A program made the position numbers and the translations under genes. From assembly GCA_037893225.1 (NCBI GenBank), contig JAZGUH010000719.1, positions 248,001 through 312,000 of the forward strand: DNA of 64,000 nucleotides, given 5' to 3'. Below the pieces are notes generated by a model. The model ran no database searches. It saw only the letters and a program-made list of their open reading frames with translations, and was not told the DNA's origin. Position 1 is the stretch's first letter. The number at the start of each line of letters is the position of its first letter. Shown here piece by piece: positions 13,101-28,100 of this stretch. The stretch is from Hippasteria phrygiana. Its lineage: Eukaryota > Echinodermata > Asteroidea > Valvatida > Goniasteridae.

Positions 13101-16100
13101 CTAGGTACTGAATATCCATGAGGTTAAGTAAACAAAATGAATATTAATCATTTTGCAAAGGTGGGGGTTCTGACTCCAAGCCCAGTGCCGAAGCCGTCGT
13201 AAGTTGGCTGGTGGAACATCCAGACATTGATTTCCCTGATGCCTCGGACTCTGACAGCGAACTCTCGTCAGAGTTCCTTCCGGACTCCGACAACGACGAT
13301 GATAACTTTGAAGATCTTGAGGGAGATTATGAACAGGTTCGTGCATTGATTCAACTTGAATACCCTTGAGGAATGCAGCAAACTTGGTAGGAACTCGAAC
13401 CCATAACGCACTGATTTCAAGTGCAGGCACCTTCACCAGTGAGCTTGGTAAATGAAAACTTGGAATCAATTGATTTGGCTGTGAATTTTTAAGTAAAACC
13501 TCAAAATTTGGAATCAAATCGTGAGTCTCCTTTAGCAATAGACATTATGGAGACTCATAATGTACAGGAGCAACAACCCAACTTTTGTTTTGACAGATGC
13601 TAGCTGCCGAGGGAACACTCTTCAAGAAGCGCAGTGACTTTCTGAGCAACGACGAGTACGCAATCTACGTCCGCGACAACATTCAGATTGGCATGACGGT
13701 CCGCTGCTGCCGCACCTACGAAGAGGTGCAAGAGGGCGACATTGGAAAGGTTGTCAAGGTAACGAGGACAGACGTATATATAAATGAACGTTACCTGCAA
13801 AGTTATCAAGTCTGATTTTTTGTTCAGATTCAAGCTTTGTTATCACCAAGTTTCGTGGCTATGAGAGCTTCCCTTAATTTCGGTCATCCAATTTTTTTGA
13901 GCTCCTTTGGTAGTGCAACTATCAGGCTTTTCAAGTACTCCTACTTTTCCTACTTTTTTCCTAATCTGTTTACCTTGTTCGTACATTTCCTACTTTTTTC
14001 TTGAAACTCCTACTTTTTCCTACTTTTGTTTTTCCCAGAATTCCAAAAAATGAAATCTCATTGAACATTTGTTGTAACACACTGTTATATGAAAATCACA
14101 CAATAAAGGGCTTGGGTACAGGATTACTGCAACTTTACTGACTTTTGAGAGCTATTTTTATCAAGTCCCCTCTAGCGGAGCATAGCCCGTTGATGCCATT
14201 TGTCTAAAAGTCGTCGCTGCAGGCAGTAAACAATTCTGACATCATAGTACGAATTCCTCTTTTGTTCCTAGTGCTAGACACAAAAGGGAGTTCATCCTAT
14301 GACATCAGAATGTTTTGCTGCCCGCAGCGACGACTTTTAGACAAATGGCACCAGCGGGCTAGAGGGGACTTGATAAAAATTGCTCTCAAAAGTTACTTTT
14401 TTGTTATTTCGTGGCAGAAATAATTGGCAGTTATATTTTACAATAAGCAATCTACATAAAACCTAACAATTTTCAAAGTGAACAAAGAAACTGGCAGGAG
14501 CGGGATTCGAACCTGCGACCTTTGGGTTACCGTACCGGCGCTCTACCAACCCTTGTGGATTATTTGATGAATAAAACTAAAAATGACGCAGACTTCTCTC
14601 AGCAATCAACATCATTAAGTGTTGACCTGGCACCACCACAAGGGTGGAATATAGCGGAGTTGAAAATTCATATTATGGTGTTTCCTAGTGGTACAGTTTA
14701 TAAGCTTTATTTTTATGTATTGCATAATGCTGTAATTCATTCCTAGCCCACACCATAACATTTTTAAGTTGAACCGTGTGTATTTACCGAGTGCAATGCC
14801 CAGTATGTCACGCTAGTATTAACCCCTATGCTCCCTTCTTTATGGAAGTCGCGCTACAAGCCAAAAGCCGCTCTAGGTAAAGGACGACAATAGAAGTGGT
14901 GGGGTCGGCCACATTTTAGGTTGCCAGCCCTTCCACCCTTAGTTTTCCTGGGTCCAGATCTAAATAGAGGATAAATGTTCAATAGATAGCAAAGAAATTA
15001 TCCACATCGTATGTATAACTTTTCATTAAAAATTAACCCCTTGCAGTCAGCTTGATGAAATGCCTGAGTGCCAGGCTCTCGCTGAAAGGGCTGTGCAGTC
15101 GAGCATAAACGCAAACAATAGGCACCACACTGAAAAGAGTAGCCCTATTCATAGCACAATGACCCTCCCCCTTTCATATGAATAAAAGCTTTGTTTGAAA
15201 AAGCCCCATCTATTAATTACACAACCATTCAATTACACTCCCACAGTATACAGTGTAACGCCGCTATAACGAACATCGCGGGATCCACAGATTTTGTTCG
15301 GTATAGCGATCATGCGGTATAGCGAGTTTCAGACGCCGGTCTGCCGCGTGCCCATTTTGGCATCCGTTCTTTTTAAACAGTGCCCTCTTGCGTCGTATTT
15401 GAAGTGTGCCCTCTTTTGATTGTAATTGAACATGTGCCGGCCATTGAATTATGTAATTACATGTTCATACTTTCTAAGCTTATTGAATTCTATTCAGTTG
15501 GCTTTTCCTTTCTATTCCTTGGGGAATAGCCACCTGTCACTCTTCAACATAAAGCTGCAGCCGTTTGGGAGTTACAAACAGCCCAAATACCTGGTACATT
15601 TTTTTTAATCCGTAGCCTTTTTTTTTCAACAACAATGTTCGGTATGTTTTGTACACAAAATTTGGTAGCCAGTAAATGGTGTTCGGTATAGCCGAATGTT
15701 CGGTATAGCGGCGTTTCACTGTAGTTGAATAATGAATTGTTTGCGGCTATTCACGTCAACCAGCCTCGCACCACTGCCATGGCCATTGTCCTCCTACAAG
15801 GGGTTTTAAAGAGAAAACTCTTGTCATCACATTTACATCATCGTTCCTTGTTGATTTCTGGATAGCTGGATCGTGACGGCCTGCATGACCTGAATGTGCA
15901 AGGCGAGTGGCAGATTAAGACGGGCACCTACTGGGTCCGATACATCCACGTGGAGCTGCTCGGGTTTACGCCCCAGTGCGCCCCTGGGTCTAACATCAAG
16001 GTTGGAGACCGGGTGCGAGTCACGCGCAATGTCACCTCACCTAAGTACAAGTGGGGGTCGGTGTCCCACCAGAGTGTCGGCACTGTCACTGGTTAGTACT

Positions 16101-19100
16101 TGTTTTTGGGGGTTTTTGTAGGGAAAAAAGACAAATAAAAACAATGGTCACATTCACAGAAACAGACAATGAATAAGTAATGGCACACGGACAGTGAAAT
16201 TACATAATAGAGTAAAGGCCACTCTAGCAGGGGTGAGATTTGTCAGGATTTTTCCTGATTTCAGGATATTTTGTCGGGATTTCAGAATTTTTAAAGAATC
16301 TCTTTTGCAATCTGGAATTCTTGGGGTGTTGTCCTAAAAGTGTTTTGACATGTAAAAGTGGATATAGACCAATACAAATTTTAAGGGGGTGCCTTTAGGC
16401 AAATACAAACCATGTGTTGATCTGGGGTCCTCATGGATTTTTCGTGGATTTCATGGATTTTTCATTTTTGGCGACTCTCACCCCTGCTCTAGTTAAAGGG
16501 CCAGAACATGGTGGTAGGGTTGGCCACATTTTAGGTTACCAGCCCGACCACCCTTACGCTTTTCCTGGGTCAAAATAGAGCATTAATCTTCCCAATGAAA
16601 TGATCCCAATTTTCAGACCTATAGACCCAGGCGGGGTAACTTCCACCATTGGCGAGACCAACTCAACTTCCCCCTCACATGACCCTGCTTGCCAAAAAAA
16701 AAAAAAAACCTGAACAGTCCTGAACCCCAATTTTCAATGCAATTTTTCACACCACTCAGGGGTTAGGGTTAAATCATCTCATTTCTCCAAATCTTTCAGC
16801 TGCTGAATATGTATACTTTTGTACCCTTTCAAGTACTTCACCCTATTGGAAACATTTGAGTCCAGCAACTAAAATAAATAGAAAAACAATTTTTGCAACA
16901 CGTTAGGCTTCAGTGCCAATGGAAAGGACGTGACTGTCAACTTCCCACAGCAGCCACACTGGACCGGACTGGTATCTGAGATGGAACTGGTGCCCAGCAC
17001 GCATACTGGCATCACGTGAGTATTTTAATGTTAAATATACATAAGATTTTGACGCATTCGATATTTCGTATCAGTATAAGAAATTAACCCGTCGACTGAA
17101 ATATTGACATATATTTGATTTCCTAATATTCACCTGCTTGTGATTTGCAGATGCGACGGTTGCCGAGCAACTTACATCACCGGTCCCCGCTTCAAGTGCA
17201 AGACGTGCGACGACTTTGACTTCTGTGAGAACTGCTTCCGAACCAGACGCAACCACCGCCATCCCTTTGTGCGCATTTCTGAACCTGGTAGGTTGTTTCA
17301 AAAAAAAGAACTGAGATTGTTAGGGTCTTTTGCCAAGGAACAGGTGAGTACTGGCACCAAAATGTTGACAATCTTTTTGATAGTCCGCTATTGAAATGAT
17401 TGTTAATGCTCCATGTACTGCCTCTTTACTTTCAGTGTCCAGTGATGGGTTTAATTTGTGACAGGACACACCGGCCATAATTGTTTTGGTGTAATAATGG
17501 CAAACTTTTGTATCTCATTTAAACTTACGCTGCCATTTTAGAGAAAATGACGATTAAAAGTTATGCTTATTTCATCAAGATCGCACTACCACACATAACC
17601 GTGAACCCTGTTTGACAATCAGAGCCCTTGCATTTATCTGACTTAAGTTCTTAAAAATGTCCACGATTTTTTTTCTTCAGAATTTAATTGAAACTTTAGT
17701 ACCTCTAGTTTGCTGGCATTTTAAACTCTTTTAAAAGTATCTTTTAGGTAATAATTTTTTTTTCAGTCTGATATTGGGAAGTGATCAGATCATAATTGGC
17801 CATTAAACTCTTCTATTTGTATTTCTTTTAACAGGAAGCACACCTGTGAACGTAGGCAGGCCGGGCCGTGGGCGGCGCAGGGCCGGCCCCGTGGCTGGGG
17901 CATTGATCGAGGATTGGTCACGCTGCGTCAAAAACATCGAGGTCTCCTCAAAGGAAGGGCACATTGCGAGGCTAGTGGATGAGAACCCCAGTACCTACTG
18001 GCAGTCCTCGGGCTCCCAAGGAAAGGTAGCCACGTCTTGTCTGTAGAGCTGGATTATATCACTAGCGTTGGTGCACAAACGTATGTAAAGTTGAACCCTT
18101 TCAGTACCACATTGTTTACTTGACAAGCCACAGTTTACTCTACAAGGAAACCGCACACAAGAGCATCCAAACAACAGTAGAACACCGCTATACCGAACTA
18201 TCGGCTATACCGAACACCAACCTTGGCTCCCAAATTTTGTGTACAAAACTTACCGAACATTGTTGTTGGAAAAAAAAAGGCAACGGGTTAAAAAAATGTC
18301 CTGGGTATTTGGGCTGTTTGCAATTCCCAAACAGCCGCAGCTTTATGTTGAAGAGTGACCGGTAGATATTACTTCCCCAAGTAATAGAAGGGAAAAGTCC
18401 ACTGTTGCTTTAGAAATTGGTAAGCTTAGAAAGTATGAACATGTAATTACATGATTCAATGGCCAGCACATTTTCAATTACAATCAAAAGATACTGACAA
18501 TTTGGGAGACCGCCAACATAGGGCAAGATAGCTCAGTTGGTAGAGCGCTGGTACGGTATTCCGCAGGTCGCAGGTTCGAATCCCGCTCCTGCCAGTTTCT
18601 TTGTTCACTTTGAAAATACAATCAAAAGAGGGCGCACTTCAAATACAACGCAAGAGGGCGCTATTAAAAAGAACGAATGCCATGTTGAAAAATGGGCACG
18701 CTGCAGATCGGCGGCTAAAAATCGCTATACCAAACAATCGCTATACCGAACAATCGCTATACCGAACAATCGCTATACCGAACAAAATCTGTGGATCCAG
18801 CGATGTTCGATATAGCGGCGTTCGATATAGCGGCGTTCCACTGTATTCACAATGTTTCAACAACCTGTAGTGCTTGTGTTTTTTTTTTTTTTTTTTGGCA
18901 ATACATGATATTTATACCAACATAAAGGCCTTGTTCAGATCTTTCTAATGGTGCTATCAAATTCATGTGTCACCATTACAATATTTTGAAGAAAAAAAGT
19001 TCTGAAGTTTCCCTTTACAGTTTTGTCTACGGATGGCTATTTGTTCATGTAACAAACACGTTTCCTGTTTGATAAAGTTGGCCAGAAGAGAAAGTAGGCA

Positions 19101-22100
19101 TAACTTAGCTATTTTATCTTTCCCCAGTATCACATTATTTGATCAGTCAAATGCAAAACACTCAAGTAGAAAAAGCAGCCGACTGCTTGCTGAATGGTTG
19201 TATTTTCAACCAAAGATTTCACCCTCGAAAGTTGATTGAAAAGGAAAATGTTGTGTGTAAAGTTTGTTCCATGAAAATGACACGTTCTTATGATGTAAAA
19301 GTGAAAGTCATAATTGGTAAAATAGCAGAGTTACGTCATGTTTTCTTAAAATATTATAATGGTGATACATGGATTTGGTAGCACCATCAGAAGGATCTGA
19401 ACAACCTCTTTCTGTTGGTATATAGATCATGAATGGACAGCGAAAAACACAAGCACTACTTTGTTGAAACATGGTGAATATATGCTTCAGCATTTCGCAT
19501 CAAGTTGAGAGAGTAAGGGAACATTTCATATTGTCCAGGTGATGTATCAACTGCGGTACCGCTGTTTTTCTTTGTGGTGCCGCATTCCATACCTCAAACC
19601 TTGCTGATGAATGGGAAACTGCCTGTGTGCACTGACCTGTATAGAATGAGCTCATTATATCAGCCAGCTGGGCGTTAATACTGGTACCGCAAAAAAACAG
19701 CAGTACTGCAATTGATACCGCTCTCAGACAATATGAAATGATCCCTAAATTAGTTATTCTGTGAAATCATCTCTTAACCCCTTGACCCCGGATTTCATAT
19801 GGGGGCGTCGGGGCACCAGGCCGGCTTGTGCAGCCAAGCAAAATGGAAACGAGGCTTGTGCAGCCAAGCATAACGTACACAATACCCCCAATAATGGATT
19901 GAAAATGCAGAAATTGACGTGCATAGACGTCAACCGGCCAGGTGGCAATTTTCAATCTGCATGTATTTGTGTTAACCGTACGCAAGGGGTTAAAGTGATC
20001 ATTTGTTTACGCTTTGTTAACTGTCCCGATTTTTTGGGCTGACAGCACTACATTCGCCTGACGATGCAACCCAACATCCTGGTACACAGACTGCGCATGA
20101 CGGTAGACCCTAACGACAGCAGCTACCAGCCCTCCATGGTCATTGTGTCCGGAGGAGACAGCGTCCTTGGCTTGAAGGAGCTGAAGTCCATCCGCATCAG
20201 CCCCACTGAGTCCCTCATCACACTCGTTCAAGACCTGACAGAAGTAGGTCCTTGAATGTCTCTGCTTACTTTGAAAGGGCTGTAATCGGGACTCGGGATC
20301 GGGACTTGACTATAGCCCTGATTATTGATTGATTGATTGATTGATTGACTACTTGATTGATCGATTACCCGATTCATCTTCCTCTTCAGTCCCACCGCAT
20401 CATTGACATCAGTATCAAGCAGTGCAAGTCCAGCGGTATCGACTGCAAGGTCCACGGCCTGTCCATCGTCGGCCGTCTCTGCCCGGACGAGGACGATGTC
20501 GCGGCCACCTTCTCCTTCCTTGCCTCGGAGAATGAGGAGGAAGATGAGCGCAGCAACGCCAGGGTCCTGGCCCGCCACCGGTCGGCCGAGGGCATTGCTG
20601 GCCGGGACATACAGACAAAGGTCTTCGTCTGGGGGCTGAACGATAAGGACCAACTGGGTGGGCCCAAAGGATCGAAGGTATTCAATCGGGGGTAGAAATA
20701 AATTGGGTTAGAATTGCATGTAATATCATAAAATCACATTTTAGAAAAATAGGTCCAACAAAAAGGTCCAATGTCAATACTAACTTGTTGCTTTGATACA
20801 ACTGGCTCTATAGGTCTGAAAATTGGGATAATTTCTCTAGAGTCTGGTGAAGAATTATCCTCTATTTAGATCTGGGCCCAGAAAAACTGTAAGGGTGGTA
20901 GGTTTGTAATTCAAAATGGCACAAACCTTACCACCTCTGATCATAATGCTTTTTTATAGTGTGGCTTCTATTCTTGTATTGCACTGTTAGTAAGTTGGGC
21001 AAACAGATTACCCAACGTTGGTACAATAGTCAGCTTGTTCAACCTTTGGGAAATTGTTCACGTAATTTACCAACTGTTGTATAACCACAGCTGTTGTTTA
21101 ACCCCACTTTAACCCTTTGCGTATGGAAAACGCCATATGGCGCAAAAAAAACAGTGCCACCAGGCCGGATGACGCCATTTGCCGCTGTTTGTGCAGTTTC
21201 AATCCATTGTTGCACAAGCACATTGTGGCCGTTTCACTTGGCTGCCAGAGCCACCGCGACAAAAGAAAAGTACTCAAGTGGTTAACCAAGAATTGGTTTG
21301 TGCACAGCTGTGGTTATACAACAGTTGGTAAATTACGTGAAAAATTACCCAAAGGTTGAACATGTTGACTATGATTTCAATAAAAAAACAGCAAAGTTGT
21401 GAAAATTGATAAAAGTGTGTTTGGTAATTTGACTAAACGAGTTAGTTATTTCAACCCAGACCTACTTTAACAAAATAGTTCTTTCTTTCTTGCTCGCAGA
21501 TAAAGACTCCTGTACTAAATGAATTCCTCTCCAGTCTAAAGGTCGTTCAAGTTGCAGGTGGATCCAAAAGCCTTTTTGTTGGTAAGACTCCACATTATAT
21601 TCCCCAGAATCCCAATAATAGTATTACAGTTATTATTGTCCTCTGGAAATCTTAGGAAATCCCAAGAGAACTTTTTTGAATTAAATATAAAAACTTGCCC
21701 GATAAGTGATTTTATTAGTTGATGTCTGTGTTTTTTTGGTTTTTTTAAAGTTTAGTTCTATTTTGTATAGAGTACCGAAGTCTGACGTCAGTTGGCATGA
21801 CAACTGGTTCCAAACAAATGTAAAGTTTGATTGTTCCTTTGTTAACAGCTAGTCATGCAAACACATAACAAAAGTACTCTGGTTCCAAACATTGCATTGA
21901 CGTCATCACTTCGGTGCTCTATAACTTTCATTGGAACATTTTTCCTGTTTTTTGTGTGTTTTGTGTGAATATTTACCATGTGTTTTTCCCTAATTCACAT
22001 TGAAAAAGAATCCCGCCCTATATTACAGATCTAAGGGCATGGCATCAGTTAATTCAAGTAAGGAAGCATTTCATATTGTCCAGTGCGGTATTGATTTTCT

Positions 22101-25100
22101 GTGCAGCACTGTATTCCTTACCTCAAACTTTGCTGATGAATGGGAAGCCAGGCGGCTTGAATAACTGAATAATCATGAGGTCAAAACTGGGGCTCGGAGG
22201 TCATTAAAGCTCAGTCGGCTTGTCAAAGGTTTCTAGTTTGCAGCGATCAGACCGTGGACAAAGAAACCCTATTAGTGGAGGTCTTGCTGCAAATAATGTG
22301 TATTAAAGAGCTCTGGCTTGGAACACTGTAATTCGCCACTGCCCATCGAGATGGATTAGCTGGAGAGCCACAGGATTAGTGATGCCGCAAATAAGCCAGT
22401 TCGGTATCTCAAAGGTCAAAGGTTATTCGGGATAAAATTGCTGACGTAATGTCACGGCATGTTACGCAAACGCCCATTCTTACCGAATTTAACACGTGCG
22501 CGTTGTGCGACAACCTTTTGCGTTCACGCGTGTTAGGTCACGCGGGTCATTCGGGATAAAATGTCATTGTGCACATGCGCAGTTGAAATACCGAACTGGC
22601 TTAGTGTATTCTTTGTAAAGCCACTCGTGGCCAAGAGGTCCACACACTCATGAAAATTGCACTGCCGGTGTGCACTGAACTGTATAGAACGAGCTGGGCC
22701 TTAATACTGGTACCGCAATTGATACCACTGTCAGACAATATGAAATGATCCCTGACGATACCTCATCACCAAAAACTGCAGTTGTGCAGAAATCCCGTGC
22801 TCCAATTTGTGTATACATGCACATTTTGAATAAAGAAGAATCCATGGAATTTATATGACAGTGACGGCTGAAGGCAGGGTGTTTGCTTGCGGCGAAGGCA
22901 CTAACGGAAGACTCGGTCTGGGTTCCTCCGCTAATGTTTCCTCCCCGAAGCAGTTGATGGCCCTGCAGCAGTACACGGTCAAGAAGGTTGCTGTCCACTC
23001 AGGTAAGACTGACCCTTGTCCAAATACAGCAGCACTGCCTCTTGATACATTGACCAATTACTACCACGACTGTGGTCCAAAATAAATCTGACAAAAGTGA
23101 AGGACATGCGGCCGTGGTTGGTCAATACATTAACCCTAACCCCTGTGGCACTTTCACTGGGACGTGTCCTTAACCTCTCAAAACCCAACACTGTGCAGTA
23201 AACCTATGGCACATTCTTTATACTTAGACAAATTGGAGCATCACAGCTCCATGTAAAGTAAAGGTGCCAAGGTGCTACAGTCCTAAACCCCATCAAAATA
23301 CAACACGATATGGTGTTGGATTTTGGCAGATTTGGGACGTGTAGTTTTAAGGGTTGGTGGGTAATGGATCGGTGTGTTGGTCCAGTTTAGCTTTGTTTAA
23401 AATTTAAAATGTACTTAGTTTACAAATAATTGCGACCTGCTTTGTGACTTTTGGCAAAAATTGACGTATCGCATTGTATGGTTTATAAAACAGGCATGGA
23501 ACTTTTCCTCGGATCAGCTGATTTCCTCGTTTTTCAATTCACTCTTATGCCATTGAAAATGTTGTATGTATTCATCGTTGTTGCACTACCATTATACTAT
23601 TTTTCCAAAATTGGTTTGGCATATTTGAGCAAAGTTAATTGAATGTAGGGGCAGAACCTCAATCCTAGGTTTTGGTAGTTGAGTTGGTAGAGCACTGGAA
23701 CGGCAGTCCAGAGGTCTTGTGTTCAGTTCCCAGTACAGTTGCATTTTCCACTGTTCGAGCGAATTACTTGAAAGAACAACCTCCGTTGTTTCATGTTCTG
23801 TGGCTCAGATCAAATTTGACTATGATCAGTCCCATGGATTATATGAGCAATGATAAGTTAACCTCTTGAATACGGACGACGGCCATAGCCGCGGTTTTAA
23901 AAAGACCACCTGGCCGGTTGTCATCTATATGTGCATTCCTGTGCATACTCGGTCCATTCATGTTTCAACTATATTGGTCTTGAATGGGATTCTAATGAAA
24001 GGAAACTCCAAGTCCAAATAGGACCACTCTATAGTTTGTGTTTACGCTTGGTTGCACAGCCCATTCTTCGCATACAGGCCCCCATCAATGACAGCGTACG
24101 GTTGACACAAATATGTGCAGATTGACAATTGCCACCTGGCCGGTTGACGTCTATACATGCCAATTTCTGCATTTTCAATCCATTATTGGGGTATTGTGTA
24201 CCTTATGCTTGGCTGCACAAGCCTCTTGTTTCCATTTTGCTTGGCTGCATAACCCGGCCTGGTGCCCCGGCGCCCCCATGAAATACCCGGTATGCCCGGG
24301 TTCAAGGGGTTAAACACTGTCTGATATTTTGCCTAGGTGGGCGTCACGCCATGGCACTAACTGTGGATGGGAAAGTCTTCTCATGGGGTGAGGGAGATGA
24401 CGGCAAGCTGGGACATTTCAGCAGAATGTAAGTTAGATTTCCGGATTTCTGGTGAGACGTCTTTGAGATTTTTTGAAGTTTTTTTTGGTTCCTTAATTTT
24501 TTTTTTATTCCAAAATGACCCCGGCAACCTGAAATGGTCTTCTTTTCATTCCAATGACCTTTTTTTTGCAATTTTGAACCATATCTTTTGAACCATATTT
24601 AAGATTGTAAAATGCCAGAGAGCATATTTTTAATGGATTTGGTGCTTTATAAATTTCCAGTATTATTACTATCTGTCATGAAACTGCCTTGGGGTAAAAA
24701 ATAGTTTGCTTGATAAAAATTAGAACTATATGGAATTTACTCTATTTTATTAATAGCTGTCTGTTCTATGACTTTAAAAAAGGAAGTCATGGGTCATTCT
24801 GTAAATTAGGGGTCCTATTTTGGTGTCCCTGTTACATTTTGTGTACATCTGACGTGTTGAATTTTGCAGTTCAGGACCCATTCTTTAATGCCTTCTATCT
24901 CCAGGAGTGATTGTGTAAAGCAAAGTCCCTGCCAAACAAGTAAAAAATAGTGTGAAGTCAATTTTAATGATACTTGATGGGAAATTACACAGGTCAGGTG
25001 TATTAAACAGGGACACCAAAACATCCCACACCTTTGGACCCCTAATTTATAGCATGACCCCTATGTGAGTTTTGTCTAGTTATAAATCTTGCTAATCCAT

Positions 25101-28100
25101 TCAGCTGGCCAAGTTGTTAGTGGAAAAAACTGATAGGTCATATGGTTTGCATTATTTCCGAAGTTATTGTTTCCTATGTGAGGTAAAAACAGCGGAATGA
25201 GACTTCTAAAACCCCCATTCTTCTTCAGACTAAATCTTAATATGATAAACATCCTGTGCAGGAATTGTGACAAGCCCAGGACGATCGAAGCTCTCAAGAC
25301 CAAACGGATCCGAGATGTAGCTTGTGGTAGCTCTCACAGCGCTGCGGTCACGTCCAGTGGGGAGCTGTATACCTGGGGGTTAGGGGAGTACGGGCGACTA
25401 GGGCATGGGGACAACACCACACAGCTCAGACCCAAACTGGTGAGTCGTCGGTGACAGCTTGTCTGGCTGTGTGGCTTATTAAATGAGCAGCATAATACAA
25501 CACAAAGTAGTAATAGGTCATTTCTCAAACTGTGGCTTGAGCTTCGGCTTCGCGTAATTTTAGGTCTCTAGATTTAGCAAGATCTTGGATACTGTTTTTG
25601 CGACATGTATATCAAAGTCTGACGTTTTAATCCGGAGCCAGAGTTTGTTAATATATATTTACGTATTCAAGCAAATAATATTAAGCAAATAATTTTGGAA
25701 GGCAGCTTTATGATTTATTTGTGAAATAGTAAAGCCGTGTTTGAATGTTGCAGCATGTTTAGTGATAATGTTAAGCCATAGGCGATAGCCAAATCTTTAA
25801 AAAAAAAATATAAAAAAAATAAAAACTTAGTCAGACATTTCCTTAAATTTGTGCATGGACATCTTTCTAGTGCATGGACCTCTTTCTAGTGCATGGACCT
25901 CTTTCTAGTGCATGGACCTCTTTCTAGTGCATGGACCTCTTTCTAGTGCATGGACCTCTTTCTAGTGTGAGATTCATGGTATAGGATCGTGGATTAACTT
26001 ATCTATTTCCCATTTTTTTGTTCAGGTGAAAGCACTTGCCGGGCAGCGCGTCATGCAGGTAGCCTGCGGCAGCCGGGACGCCCAGACCCTGGCCCTCACG
26101 GACGAAGGCCTGGTCTATTCCTGGGGTGATGGCGACTTTGGCAAGCTGGGCCGCGGGGGAAGTGAGGGCTGCAGCGTGCCCCACAACGTGGAGAGGCTCA
26201 ACCCCCATGGCATCGTACAGATTGAATGCGGCGCACAGTTCTCCCTTGCACTGTCCAAGTCCGGCACTGTGTGGACGTGGTAAGACGCTTGCTGTGTTGA
26301 TCGGGAACATTCCATTCTGACTTTTGATGCTAAAGTCTTTTTTTTAAATATGCCATGTCCTCTTCGCCAGTGTGATATTATTTCAACATAAACAAAGACA
26401 CTGACAGTTTGGGAGACCACCAATGTAACTCAGTTAGTAGAGCACTCAGTCGTACTTTCCCAATACTTCCGAGGACAATGCTTTGTGTTTCCTATTGTTC
26501 CTTTAATATAACCCAACCCCATAGACTAAGCACGTATTTTTTATGTCCGAGGACTGATTTCAACAAAAGACTGACTTGCGAGGACTGAAAGGTTCCTTTG
26601 TATTTTCTTTCTCCTCTTGTCCTCGGACGTATATACAGAACCTGTACACTGGTACAGTTTTCCGAGGTTGCAGGTTCAAATCCCACTCCTGCCAGTTTTC
26701 TCTATTCACTTTGAAATTTTTAACAAAAAGTATGACTACTAATAACAAGTGCTGAATCTAACAATGATCTGTAATGCATACCTCAAGATGTATAGAAGGA
26801 ATTGAAAAGCACATGACTTGTTATCAACATTGTGCACTAAAAACTTTTTTGTTAATCTACCGCTACTTTCCTGTACAGTAAGACAATTAAGTCCAACAGG
26901 AATGGACAGAGAATTGATATCCGTGTTAAGTTGCTGCAGCCGTGATGTAAAACTAACAGACCGACGGGAGGCACGATAGACTTTCTGCCCAGCCACAGTA
27001 GTTTTAGGGGGGATGCTGATTACTGTATAGATTATTGGGAATACACCAACCACACGTAGCAGTCGGGACCAGTCGGAAGTCGCATTCCTCCGTTTTGAAC
27101 TACAGGCAAAAATCCATTGATGGTTGAAATTTTCGCTTTTCGTTTTGCTTAAAATGCTAGTGTTTGTTTTTTTCATTTTAGTACAATAAAATGTTAACAA
27201 AATAGATTTTAGTAAAGATAACTCACTGATAATCACCATCACCAGAATTTGTGTTTAGTTTTCTTCACGAGATTCAGTTTTTTTTTTTATTTGTGTACAT
27301 CGCCATTTTCAATGCAATCATAACAAACTTGGTATCAATTTAAAGCTTGTGATCTAAACTCTTCATTGATTGGCTGCTCTGATTGATATTTCCACAAATA
27401 AACCAATGAGAGACACTTTCAGGAGATACCAAGGCTACCGCCTGACCGTGAGCCGTTCAGCGGTGCGGAAATGAAGGACAAACTTTATCGCTGGATTTCT
27501 ACAATAGTGCTGGATCATCTAATAAAACTAAAATTATCATACTTTCTTTTTATACTGCTCCGATTTTAATAATTCTTTCATCATTTTAAAGCTTATGATG
27601 TGTTCTTTCCAATGGTATAATCTAGAAATTAATTTTTGCGACGAGAGACTGTTCTCTATTGAGACTGCCACAAATGGGAACAGCTGTAAGATTATACAAA
27701 GGAATGTTGACAGTGAGTCACAGTAACTTACCACGAGAAAAAGTCCAATGGGAACATGGCTTTAGACTTAATACCTATATCTGTTTCTAAGGTATAAAGT
27801 ACTTTTGATAATGATAAAAATGAACAACTTTTTTGGGTGAAAGAGTTAAAACGGGAGGTGAGTGGGTCTCACTAGTGATGGAAGTTTTAATACCCCGCCT
27901 GGGTCTATAGGTCTGAAAACTGGGATAATTTCTCTAAAACCTGCTGAAGAATTATCCTCTATTTAGATCTGGCCCAGGAAAACTGTAGGGGTGGTTGGGT
28001 TGCCAATTCACAATGTTGCCAACCCCTACCGCCTTCGATTGTAACCCGATACCTAGAGTGGCTTTTAGCCTTGTTATTGGGTGATTGCAATTTAACAAAA

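Larger units (their letters stand above)
4004..13160. other. HERC2: 9.2 kb HERC2 intron made almost wholly of mobile elements
   Basis: Content in order: piggyBac-type remnant (4039-4356), two Helitron-like 3' ends and their core arrays (4381-9888), a second nested Helitron-like element (9889-12180), the outer element's 5' hairpin (12215-12256), a SINE-like piece (12290-12480), an inverted-repeat element copy (12486-12906) and a MITE end (12925-13040). No coding sequence. Confidence 0.75.

Noticed and set aside
13101..13538. 145-residue open frame on the minus strand
   Set aside because: It is the shadow of HERC2 exon 4; composition follows the antisense of the coding exon.
18532..18600. Functional tRNA genes at this and the similar A-box/B-box sites (10420, 40312, 49856, 51770, 52695)
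   Set aside because: Acceptor, anticodon or T stems have mismatches, and most copies share the same non-tRNA flanks, so they are SINE heads.
22855..22857. ATG start for an RLD2-only product
   Set aside because: Lies before the acceptor AG at 22860-22861; exon 12 joins in frame at 22862.
26739..27242. 167-residue open frame on the minus strand
   Set aside because: No recognisable domain, no homologous copy seen in the window, AT-rich intron context; most likely chance.
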